A stretch of DNA of 64,000 nt from Corallochytrium limacisporum (taxonomy: Eukaryota; Opisthokonta), in the NCBI GenBank assembly GCA_002811645.1, contig PDIP01000053.1, positions 2,478-66,477 on the forward strand, in the 5' to 3' direction. Shown one piece after another: positions 49,577-58,592 of the stretch. The first letter of the stretch is position 1. Each line of letters begins with the position of its first letter. The position numbers and the translations under genes were made by a program. The notes beneath the pieces are model-generated. The model was not told where the DNA came from, ran no database searches, and saw only the letters and a list, made by a program, of their open reading frames with translations.

Positions 49577-50323
49577 GATTTCTGTCAGAGTATGTTCGAA
49601 GTGTTACATTTTGTGTCACACGATCTTTACTATCGTTTTGGCTCCCAGTTTCGTTTGCAACTCACTCATAACTTGCTGATTCAGAGTCGCCCACTGACCA
49701 CAAACGTTTCAAAATTAGTATCTCACAACCCTAGTCCCACATTGACTCCTAAGTTGAAACCTTTACTACTTGACTTGTACTGGGCGTTAACATCCATAAC
49801 TTACATACCTGTGTCTATCGTTTGTCTCTGCGAAAGGAAAAAGGGACATACTCTGAGCGGGCCTTGTTCAAGCGCTGTTCCTCCGTGCCCGCCGTCCCTT
49901 CTTCCCACAAAATCCTCTACCGTTACCCGTGGAGTGCTGTCGTAGCCATCGCAGCGCGGACCGGGCCGACCGAACTCGGTACCTGTGCCTCGGCGTCGCA
50001 TAGACAGACCGGGGACGGTGGAGAGACTCGTCCTCCCGTCGGCCGTTTCCCTCCCTCCCCTCAGGCGGGCGATGGGAGAGGAGGTGGGGCGGGTGCCTAA
50101 CGAGCCCGCCCCATGAGATCTCCAGGTGTCGGCTTTGGCATGGTCCCCTGAGCTCTCGTTTTGGATCCGCAGACGTTCTGGATCCGCAGATCAAGGACAG
50201 ACTATGCCCGACACCGTGCCGTATATTCAATTTCTTCGATCTACATTGATGCAAAGTACGGTTTAATAGATATAGAGACAATATGATGGCAACTACCTCC
50301 TCTGAAGAATGCATACACGCGCG
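49577..50323. other. intergenic lysine-rich protein-GCLM
   Basis: 747 bp holding the promoter of the lysine-rich protein gene and the GCLM 3' flank. A tandem pair of the sequence TGGATCCGCAGA-like (TTGGATCCGCAGACGTTCTGGATCCGCAGA core near 50161-50190) is present. No gene seen. Confidence 0.45.
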
Positions 50324-51151
50324 TTAAACCTTTTCAATTTTAAGAATATATCCGCGCTGGATCACGATTCCTCTGTGTTGTTGAGTTATGCTGTAACGTA
50401 TAGCCCATGAGAGCTTCCAGTTGCCGTCTGAAAAGTCTTCGATTCCGGATTCTTTAAGAAGTCGGGACAGGACGTCGGACGGGAGGATATCAGCAGGGTC
50501 GTTGTGACTTAGCAGTTTGATGCCTTTTTCCTTTGCGTATGCAGCTAGATCCTTAGGAATAATGCAGCACGTATCGCTGTTGAGGTGATCAATAGCAGGC
50601 TTAATCGTAACGCTGTCGTAGAACTTCTCCAGCGCTGCTTTCTGCAGATCACTAACTGCCAAGTGCCGGATTGCTCCATCGTTATGCAGGTGCTCCAGGA
50701 TGGGCCACTGCTTCTGGTAGACGGCAATAGCATCATCATCATCCTCTACGGGGGGAAGACCAAGGTAAAACGCGTCAATGGCATCAAGTTGTAGCTGACT
50801 ACTGACCAGTCCCATGGCCTCCTTTAGGCCAGCCTCAGCATCTGTGCCTTCACCCAGAAACAGTTTTATGACGCTGTGTTCCTTGTCACGATCATCACAG
50901 CAATCGCTGCATTGCAGAGGTTGACAGTATCCGTCGTTCTCAAGAACATATATTCCTGTACTTTCGTCGATCTTGCCTGTGCTCTTTTCCTTCCATGACA
51001 TAAGAGTACGACGCACAGCTTCGGCTACTTCACTTGAGGCTTCGCCGAACGGCTGAGATTGGATCTGCTTTACCAGATTACCCGTGTCCATCAGGAACGC
51101 CTGGCAACCAAGCGGCAACCGACGATTGCCATCACCGTTCTGTATTGTCAT
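50324..51151 (-). CDS. GCLM: glutamate-cysteine ligase regulatory (modifier) subunit
   Basis: 275 aa from the ATG at 51151, which has an AAACC context; an ATG at 51172 adds seven residues and the frame opens at TTG. Aldo-keto-reductase-like fold without a working active site. Family blocks: AIDAFYLGLPP, ILEHLHNDGAIRHLAVSDLQ, IKPAIDHLNSDTCCIIPKDL followed by AYAKEKGIKLLSHNDPADIL, then WAIRYSI and HRGIVIQRGYILKI at the C-terminus. Length equals human GCLM (274 aa). The subunit binds the catalytic GCLC in the cytosol and raises its glutathione-synthesis activity. Known mainly from animals and fungi, which supports an opisthokont source. GCLC is not in the window. Confidence 0.92.
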   Translation of the reverse strand: MTIQNGDGNRRLPLGCQAFLMDTGNLVKQIQSQPFGEASSEVAEAVRRTLMSWKEKSTGKIDESTGIYVLENDGYCQPLQCSDCCDDRDKEHSVIKLFLGEGTDAEAGLKEAMGLVSSQLQLDAIDAFYLGLPPVEDDDDAIAVYQKQWPILEHLHNDGAIRHLAVSDLQKAALEKFYDSVTIKPAIDHLNSDTCCIIPKDLAAYAKEKGIKLLSHNDPADILPSDVLSRLLKESGIEDFSDGNWKLSWAIRYSITQQHRGIVIQRGYILKIEKV

Positions 51152-53753
51152 GGTTTCTCTGGCCCATGTCATCAAATCATGTTTTTTGGGCTTGGTTATA
51201 CTTTATGATGGTACGAACGCGCGACTGATTAAGTACCCACGGAGCTAACTCGCATTCGCCACACACAGTCACCATGAAGACTTTAAAGTTCCCAAAACAA
51301 CCATATTATGTCCACATCAATTATCTACATGACTCGTTCCTGCTCGCGCAGTAATCTTTCTGTGCTGTCCTTCGTGAGCAAGGCGAAACCTGATTGCTTC
51401 AAATCGTTTGGGTCCTCAATGGCCCCACGCACAACCATTGATAGCCCCCCTCGTTTTTCCCGTGGAGCCTCGCCCTTGCACCGATCCTTAACCATCAGCA
51501 GACTTGGCCGGATTGCACACATCCTCTCACATAGATAACCCCTAATATGGATTTTAATTCAGATAATAATATTCACCGGTCGAGGTGCGATTGGGAATTG
51601 TATGAAGCGGGTTGCCTTATAACAGTTTTGCGCATTAAATTCACATCGACAGGGATTCACAGAGTGAATCCAATCCCGTGCGCCGCAGTTTCTAGACCAA
51701 CTCCATCAGACCCCAGGTCTGTCTCCAAACGGATAGCATGAAAAGCCTCCCTCGTTTTCCAGCACCACGAGGGCACTCGGGTGTTGGGATATCATGACCA
51801 TACCAGTCCCGCGTATTCGCCACATGCGTAGTACTAGTTCGCAGAATGTGTCTGGCATCACAGAGGAAGGCGCACCAGCTTGGCCTATTTCTCTGCTCAC
51901 TTGTGATGTCCCACGCGTGATGGGTGTCTGTACATGCGCCATGTGCATCGACTCCCGCGTACCCATTCAAATTTGACAGCGACTGAGTGTGTGCGGTTCA
52001 CTTGCGAACAATGCTCAATATGCGACAGAAATTGTGCCACTTGCCTTCGGGTCCAAGCCGAACCGCATCAGCTACTTCGTGATGCTGTCGAGCACCCAAC
52101 CAAACTCTATACGGTCTTCCGTCATTTTGTAGGGTCTGAAATCAGCGGCAACTTTGCCCAACTGTGTCCCAGTGAATTGACGAACTGCATAAGATTATCT
52201 ACTGGAAATCACTTCATGTTATTTCTCACTGCCAGGGATATCAGGTACAAACTCCCGAGTGAACACATATGGAGGTTCCTTGCAATACTGAATCCAAAGC
52301 ACAACGCGCCAAACTTTCCAATTGCTTTTCGTCAGCAACCCCCGTTTCTAGGTTATTGCAAAGGAGATGGGAAGACACAATCACGAGTTTGCATTATATA
52401 TCAGAAGTTTTACAGAGCCGACCCCAACGGGCAGCTGTGTGACTGTGGGTGGACATTAGCAGCCGCCCCTGCAGAACACTCGGACACCTGGTCAAGCAAT
52501 GACGATCACGACAATACTTACCCTTAAGTTCTCAGTCAACGAAAGCTATCAGCTGCGGCGCCCTCCCCCCCCTTTCGCCGGGTCAGCGGGGCCAAGGCTG
52601 CCATTTTTCTTCGGTGATTTCTGACCGGGCCCTGTAGATCGAACTCCAGAAACGGACTGCCGGCTGAGGTTTTTGGGGGCGAGGGCGTTGACCGCTATCT
52701 TTACGCACGACCCGACCTTGAGCGCAGAACCGATTAGAAACTCTACACACTCGGGACATTGCCTACGTTCGTCGGCCTTGTTCATCAGCAGCCGTTCGAG
52801 AATTTGTATGCATGTGACTGACCGCTTTAGTCTTGGGTAGCGGCAGCGAATTTCAAGGAACAAAGCTTTCCATTTTTTTTTTTGGAGTCCCCGGACACGA
52901 ATGTGTCAGAAACCCTCCCCACATGCCTTTTGCATGTCCATACCTCCCGCTCAGTGCCGAAGACGGCATTTGCCTAATACCGGCGCTACCTGCACTCAGC
53001 GGCGAGGCCCAGCAACTCTAAACCGACAGATCACACCACGGAGTCGGTCCCGCCAAACCGTATTCTGCGAAGCTGGGGATTAACGACAACTGACGGGCTA
53101 TAATGTTTCTTTGGACTTTTTTGGCGCAGGAGAGTTGAGTTCAGAAGTTTTATTCTCCGGAAACGACGGGGTCGGGCGACGATGACTTGGTGTACGGTGC
53201 CCACCTTTCTCTCGGTTTTTTTTCTTTCCGCATTGTTCTTTGGTCTTCCTTACCCTACCAAAGACAAGTCTTATAGACCTTAGAAAGTCCCAGGGGTGTG
53301 TATCATATACCCAATGTGTGAAATATAATCATGGAAATGTACTAGTCTTAAATTGCAGACATCTGGACTTTGTACCCGTGACGGTGGCTCGAGAGTTGAC
53401 CTCACCACGTACCGGGGCCGCTGCAAGTTGAAAGTCGGCCATTGCCGCTTGGGAATCAACTGCGAGACCCATCCCAGCTCGGCTGACTGCACTTTAATCG
53501 CTGCGTGAGATCTTTTAATCTCAGAGGTAAGAGGTATTCAACGCCATGAACTTATTGAAAGTGCAGACATGAGAGCTCATATAAATCGTGATAGAGTACA
53601 CCGTTGAGTGCCGTGTATCGGAGCAAGCTTGGGTACGTTTGTACCTTCGGGTGTACGTTCCACTGCATGTATTGTGAAGAGGCAAGAGAGAAAGCAACAA
53701 ATCTTGCAATCCATGGAATTTTAAGAAGGGAGCAGCAGGTTTGTAACATATGA
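51152..53753. other. 2.6 kb divergent interval GCLM / RhoGAP
   Basis: Mostly featureless apart from the doubtful ORF at 51934-52527. A C8 run is at 52565-52572 and T-runs are at 52872-52884 and 53215-53224. A CATATAAAT sequence at 53575-53584 could be a TATA-like element for the RhoGAP gene about 170 bp upstream of its ATG. Confidence 0.45.
51934..52527 (+). CDS. doubtful cysteine-rich ORF, unknown
   Basis: 197 codons, ATG to TAA, alone in a 2.6 kb gap. The N-terminal part has a tight cysteine cluster, CEQCSICDRNCATC (residues about 24-37), that could bind a metal. The rest contains further cysteines (YCKGDGKTQSRVC, LCDCGWT) and a plausible mixed composition, and it ends in an acidic DDHDNTYP tail. 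I recognise no family. Random frames of this length do occur in this window (for example 228-854), so this may not be a gene. Confidence 0.3.
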   Translation: MRHVHRLPRTHSNLTATECVRFTCEQCSICDRNCATCLRVQAEPHQLLRDAVEHPTKLYTVFRHFVGSEISGNFAQLCPSELTNCIRLSTGNHFMLFLTARDIRYKLPSEHIWRFLAILNPKHNAPNFPIAFRQQPPFLGYCKGDGKTQSRVCIIYQKFYRADPNGQLCDCGWTLAAAPAEHSDTWSSNDDHDNTYP

Positions 53754-55496
53754 ATGAGAATTATAAGCATGCAACGAGAATCTGTGACAATAGTGAAAGA
53801 ATTTGTGCCGGATGATGGGGGGTCAACAGAACCAACAACGCCGCTTGTTGTTGAACAGCCTATGGAGGAACCTCTTCCGAGTCCAGTAATTACTCCACCA
53901 GTTGTTCATGTTGGGAAGCCTGTCACTGCGCAGAATATGTCGACATTGGTAGCAATAGATCTTGGAAGGTTTGTACCAGAAACAGGGAGAATCAACTTCT
54001 TGACGTCGATCAAAGAGGCATCGGGACGTGACGAGATACTTTCTGTTTGCGTGGTCTTGATCCACCCTTCACTAAGCACCGTGGATACGTCGTTTGCTAG
54101 GGCCGATCAGGTGGGTGTATCAACATTGCGAGCAGTATGCAATGTCTTGGAAGACCAGCAGAGAGTAAGGGTCAAGAGTATTTGCTGTGTGGGCATGGGG
54201 CTGGGCTCAAGAATTGGCGTTGGTTTCGTCAGCCTCTTCACATGGAGGCGTAGTCTGCTTCATCAGACAGAATACTTCGACAATCTGGAAGGACTTCTTT
54301 ATGAGCACTACAGCCTTGATCTCCTGCGGGAAATTCCGTTCACCACCCCGCCAAATCCAATGGAAATTAATCAACAGGTTCCACATGAGGTTCCTCTGAC
54401 ACGGGCCTGTTCCGAAGTGGCAGTCCCTTGTATGGCACAGACCAATGCAATGTTTGCGAAACTGTTTGGAAGTGTGGGACCCATGATCAACTTGCTCAAA
54501 CCAAAGAAGAACACCGACTCCGAGGAGGCGCCTGCTGCCCCTCGCATTGAAACCGAAGGATTAGTGTTTGGTCAGTCATTCAAGGACATGCGTAGGGTAT
54601 CGGAGATTAACTTAGAGAATCGTGTGCCATACTTTGTAGAAGAGATCATCAGGCAGTTGCGCGTTAGGAAATGTGTCAATGAGGAAGGTCTGTTTCGCCG
54701 CAGTGCCCGCCAGGGATACGTAAATGCATTGGCGGATCGTGCTGATGCTGGTGAAGGTCGTGAGGACGACGAAGATATGCCCTGGTCCTCTTTCTTTCTC
54801 ACAGTGCACCCAGACATTGACGTGGATGTACATGTCTTAGCGGCCCTTCTGAAGCTGTGGTTCCGACGTCTTCCGAACCCTGCCTTTGCCCCCCCTGTCG
54901 ATCGCAGTGGTCTCGATGAACATCCACTGATCCACGAAGAGGATCCCAAGGCTGCCCTAGACTACTTGCGATATGAAAAGGGTGTTGATCCGCTGTGGCT
55001 TGGAGCGGTTATTGCACTGCTGGACCTCTTGGCTGACATTGAAGCCAACCACGATAACAACTTGATGAGCGCCGACAACTTGGCTGTGTGTGTGGCTTCC
55101 AGTCTGATGTGCTTGCCAGAAATGGAAGAAGCCTTGGATCCCATGGCCAGCGTCCGCATCAATAAGCTCAGTCGCGGGCTGGTGCGATGTCTCATCATTG
55201 GATGGTACGAAGGTGTCCGCGATATCTTCGTGTCGGAGCTAACAGAGCGGAATAGTGTCATTAGCATCTACTCCGACAAGGCACGCCGTCAATTGGATAA
55301 GGTCAGCTGGGAGTACGCCAACAATCCCAAAGAAGTGGAAAGGCTCCGTCCCAGTACTTCAACAAGCATCTTTAGCGGGCGCTCGCGTACCACCTCCACC
55401 AACTCATCTGTCCGGGAACCCTTGTTGGCGCACTCTACACGGAACGACTTCTACGGCACTACTAACATGCCACTGCCTGGTGCAGTGCAGACATGA
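53754..55496 (+). CDS. CRAL-TRIO plus RhoGAP protein (ARHGAP1-like)
   Basis: 580 aa. Residues about 75-200 look like a degenerate CRAL-TRIO/SEC14 lipid-binding domain as in p50RhoGAP (VCVVLIHPSLSTVDTSF near the strand, TEYFDNLEGLLYEHYSLDLL for the end). Residues about 272-490 are a RhoGAP domain: VFGQSF start, VPYFVEEIIRQL, the arginine finger in EGLFRRSA (R315), LKLWFRRLPNPAFAP and the long helix NNLMSADNLAVCVASSLM. It should stimulate GTP hydrolysis by Rho, Rac or Cdc42. An insertion of about 20 acidic residues (AGEGREDDEDM) interrupts the domain. The C-terminus is serine-rich. In-frame ATGs at residues 1 and 6. Confidence 0.85.
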   Translation: MRIISMQRESVTIVKEFVPDDGGSTEPTTPLVVEQPMEEPLPSPVITPPVVHVGKPVTAQNMSTLVAIDLGRFVPETGRINFLTSIKEASGRDEILSVCVVLIHPSLSTVDTSFARADQVGVSTLRAVCNVLEDQQRVRVKSICCVGMGLGSRIGVGFVSLFTWRRSLLHQTEYFDNLEGLLYEHYSLDLLREIPFTTPPNPMEINQQVPHEVPLTRACSEVAVPCMAQTNAMFAKLFGSVGPMINLLKPKKNTDSEEAPAAPRIETEGLVFGQSFKDMRRVSEINLENRVPYFVEEIIRQLRVRKCVNEEGLFRRSARQGYVNALADRADAGEGREDDEDMPWSSFFLTVHPDIDVDVHVLAALLKLWFRRLPNPAFAPPVDRSGLDEHPLIHEEDPKAALDYLRYEKGVDPLWLGAVIALLDLLADIEANHDNNLMSADNLAVCVASSLMCLPEMEEALDPMASVRINKLSRGLVRCLIIGWYEGVRDIFVSELTERNSVISIYSDKARRQLDKVSWEYANNPKEVERLRPSTSTSIFSGRSRTTSTNSSVREPLLAHSTRNDFYGTTNMPLPGAVQT

Positions 55497-56451
55497 AGTA
55501 GAATATCGATTTCGTTGTGACAAAGCGATCCTTTATTTCTGGGCACATGAAATTTGCAAACTCTTGGAAACCAACATTTATGGGGTCTCTGACTCTTTGG
55601 CGCCAATGCAATTGCAGACCCGCAAGAACCCGGACAACGGCATTTTTGCGCGGGCCCTCCTTATCAACCACAATTTCCAAACCCCCCCCCTCCCCTTCTC
55701 CTTCCTCCGTCCCTCGTTCGCTTCCCTTTGAACCAGCGGATAACCCGAGGACGAGAACTGATCGGACTGATGCAGGAGGCACCCGGCGGCTCCCTCCCTC
55801 CCCTCTCCCGGTTCGGGCTCGCGGGCGACCCGCAACCGTCCTCAGCTTGCTCTGAGCGTCACCTATTTCTTCTGCCCTCTCGCAGCCGGCGGGCCCGCCG
55901 CTTGGGTGGACGACCTCAAGGGGCGCGCAACCAGGCCCCGAAGAGTGGGGAGGGATAAGCACTGTGTGCCAAAGAGGGAGAGAAATGAAACATTTAGCGG
56001 TACATTTGGTATTGGTTCCCCGGAGGATGGGTTGAGAAGCGAAGGGAGGGAGGAAGGGACTTCCAGGAGTTCCTTTATTCACTATGCAGCGGGACACTAT
56101 GACGACACCGGGTCGAAATCGGGCCGGGGGTTCTTGGCTGGTGCCAGGGCTTCTGTGTTCGTGGTCCCAATTTTGGCTGTGCCCGTTTGGTAGGCTTGCC
56201 TGTTGCCTCTCGCGTTTTGCCCGTTGTGTTTTATAGAAAGAGAAAGAGCCGATATGTCTAACTGTGTGTATATGGTGGTCGTGGTCAGGTATCAAAGAGA
56301 GCTGTGTCAGCGAAGAAGGATTTGAGTGAAATGTCGTCCTTAGATATCAGGAAGAACGAACAAACTGGAGGGAGTTAGATCGTTCATTAGTCATGCCAAG
56401 CACATGTTAGTAGAAATACAAAATTGTATATAGTACTAGTACTTTTTCAGG
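55497..56451. other. intergenic RhoGAP-PHAF1
   Basis: 955 bp with a C9 run (55682-55690) inside a pyrimidine-rich tract. Overlapping open frames on both strands, including 55462-56295 on the minus strand, are GC-driven and unconvincing. Confidence 0.5.
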
Positions 56452-58278
56452 ATGGCAACCATTGTCAACAGCCTGGAATTGGCACCGGGCAAGAGCCTCG
56501 GACCGCTGAATCTTGGGGCGTCATTGAGTGATGTACTCCGGACCCTCTCTCTACCCCACAACTATCAGATCTTTGGGTATGATGACACTCAATACCAAGT
56601 AATTTATTCACAGAGCCGACCACTGGCGAGACCTGTTGTTGTACAACTACCGGCGGTAGGCATAAGTTTAATTTTTGATCCATTGCAGCTGGTCCTGCGA
56701 TGCATCCACGTCGACATCATTAGGGCTAGTAGGAGCTCACGCGTAAAAGTTTGCTACGGTGTGCAGTCATTATATTCCATCAAAGAAGCAGGCTTCGAGG
56801 AACGCACCGTCATGAACTATGAGCAGGTCTATGACCTCTTTGGACCCACTCACCCAGGGAATGAGGTGCCAGGGGCGTCAGGCTTATTCATGCAGGATCT
56901 CGTCAAGGAAATGGATATGCTGTCACAGACCGTCCATAGCACACCATCAACAAAACCGGTTCCTGGTTCATCAGACTCTGAGGTTAAAACGGAGAAGGAG
57001 CCAGAATTACCGGCCAGGGAGCCAGAGACCAACTGCAGCGCTGACCCCCTTGATACACCAGGACTTACCAAGAAGCAGCGCAAGAGATTGAAAAAGAAAC
57101 GCCAGCAGCAAAAATTGGCAACTGCCCCCCCTGTCAAGGATGTTGAGACCGAGGCGGGCGTCACGAGTGAGGATGCAGACGATGAGCGGGACAGTGATGA
57201 AAACGAAGCCCTTCAAGCCGTACAAGGAGAGGACTCGACCGGTGACACATTAACAGAGACCGCAGGCGCGTCGCACATCTATGTGTTACACTATTCCGGC
57301 ATCAGCTTCGCCTTCAGACCACCCAAAAATGTTGGTACAGCCATGGACAATCGCAATGACTATCAACTAACCGCCGTGGCCGTTTACAGCACGGAATCTA
57401 TGGGCTCAGGGGAACTGGGTAATATATTAGTGAGCCAAGGGCTGCATAACGTGCACCATGACCGCGCCATGGGATCTCAACGTTCTATTCCAGTGGTGTT
57501 GGCCTGTGTTGGGGCTGGCATATGGCTTAGCCACCGACCAGTAAAGGACATGCACACGTGGGCTTCGAAGGCAGATGTCAGCCCTGACGAATGGATCCAA
57601 CGTACTTGGCCCCAAGGCATTACCCTGGCCTTCCACGAGGCTGAGCAGGACATTATTCACGCACTCGGTGTGCCAGCTCATCAGTATCACAAGGAAGCCA
57701 GTCGCATGGTCATCCACAGCCAGACTTCGAGTGGAACAAATGCTGGGGACTCCCAGGAGCATGAAGGGAGCGTAGGGGCGACCACTGCACAGACATCTCC
57801 ACGGATGGCAGCTACCGCTGGACCAAAGATCGACACCGACAACGATTATTTTCTCAACTATCCGGACCTCGGCCTCGACATTCTGATCAATGGCAGGAGC
57901 CACAGGGCCGTAAAATATATCTTGCACACCAATATGCCGGGAACGTACGATTTTGGCGACTACTGCCGCTGCGATTTCCAAATGGTGGAGGAGTCCAATG
58001 CTCAAGAGATTCTGGACTCACTCACGGTGGATGGCATGCAGGCCTACCACGGTAGAATGAAGGACAATACTACCAACGTGGCCTGGCATTCAACTTTTGC
58101 CGACATAGAGGGCCGCTGGGGAAAGTGCCCAATCAAGCCTGTGATCTACAGACAGTCCATGCGCAGTGGCAACAGCAATCCTTTTGGAGCAAGCGAGTAT
58201 CATGCCTACCCTGGTGCGATTTTTGAAGTGCTCAAATCAGGACATATTGCTACAGTGACCATGACGGTGCTGGAGTAA
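56452..58278 (+). CDS. PHAF1: PHAF1 / UPF0183 (C16orf70, MYTHO) family protein with large insertion
   Basis: 608 aa versus about 420 in animals. N-terminal family block: LELAPGKSLGPLNLG, IFDPLQLVLRCIHVDI and the YDLFGPTHPGN motif (about 125-140). Then comes an insertion of roughly 130 residues (about 160-275), rich in E, K, P and S, with a basic TKKQRKRLKKKRQQQK patch and an acidic DADDERDSDE stretch. The family resumes with ISFAFRPPKN, WASKADVSPDEW, DNDYFLNYPDLGLDILINGR and HTNMPGTYDFGDYCRCDFQM, then CPIKPVIYRQSM, SNPFGASEYHAYPGAIFEVL and HIATVTM at the end. In animals PHAF1 binds PI(3)P-type lipids with BCAS3 at phagophores. The insertion is not seen in the animal protein as I know it. Confidence 0.88.
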   Translation: MATIVNSLELAPGKSLGPLNLGASLSDVLRTLSLPHNYQIFGYDDTQYQVIYSQSRPLARPVVVQLPAVGISLIFDPLQLVLRCIHVDIIRASRSSRVKVCYGVQSLYSIKEAGFEERTVMNYEQVYDLFGPTHPGNEVPGASGLFMQDLVKEMDMLSQTVHSTPSTKPVPGSSDSEVKTEKEPELPAREPETNCSADPLDTPGLTKKQRKRLKKKRQQQKLATAPPVKDVETEAGVTSEDADDERDSDENEALQAVQGEDSTGDTLTETAGASHIYVLHYSGISFAFRPPKNVGTAMDNRNDYQLTAVAVYSTESMGSGELGNILVSQGLHNVHHDRAMGSQRSIPVVLACVGAGIWLSHRPVKDMHTWASKADVSPDEWIQRTWPQGITLAFHEAEQDIIHALGVPAHQYHKEASRMVIHSQTSSGTNAGDSQEHEGSVGATTAQTSPRMAATAGPKIDTDNDYFLNYPDLGLDILINGRSHRAVKYILHTNMPGTYDFGDYCRCDFQMVEESNAQEILDSLTVDGMQAYHGRMKDNTTNVAWHSTFADIEGRWGKCPIKPVIYRQSMRSGNSNPFGASEYHAYPGAIFEVLKSGHIATVTMTVLE

Positions 58279-58592
58279 TGAAACTCTGGATGCACTACTA
58301 AACCAATGTATCACAAACACATTTCTTACAAGTTGATCTCTCGGTGAATAGGGGTTCTAATATTACAGTTTCTCTCTCTCTCCCTCTCACACTAATAAGC
58401 TGTGGTTTTCTCTCTCAAGTTGTGGATAAGTTTGTGGTTTTCTCTCTTGGTTAATAGTGGTGGATGGGTTGTCAGTGAATCAGGCTGGAGGCCTGTAGGA
58501 ACCCATATGATGCAGTAAAGGTAAATGATGCCATGATGTGTCTCTAAGTGTCATTTTTGGATTGTTTTTAAACTACCACACTAAGGTAGACG
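58279..58592. other. intergenic PHAF1-ZIP transporter
   Basis: 314 bp between convergent genes. Contains TC-rich tracts, with GTGGTTTTCTCTCT present twice (around 58402 and 58434). Nothing else. Confidence 0.5.

Noticed and set aside
55462-56295. 277-codon minus-strand frame
   Set aside because: Low-complexity G/R/P-rich translation of a pyrimidine tract, overlapping the RhoGAP 3' end.
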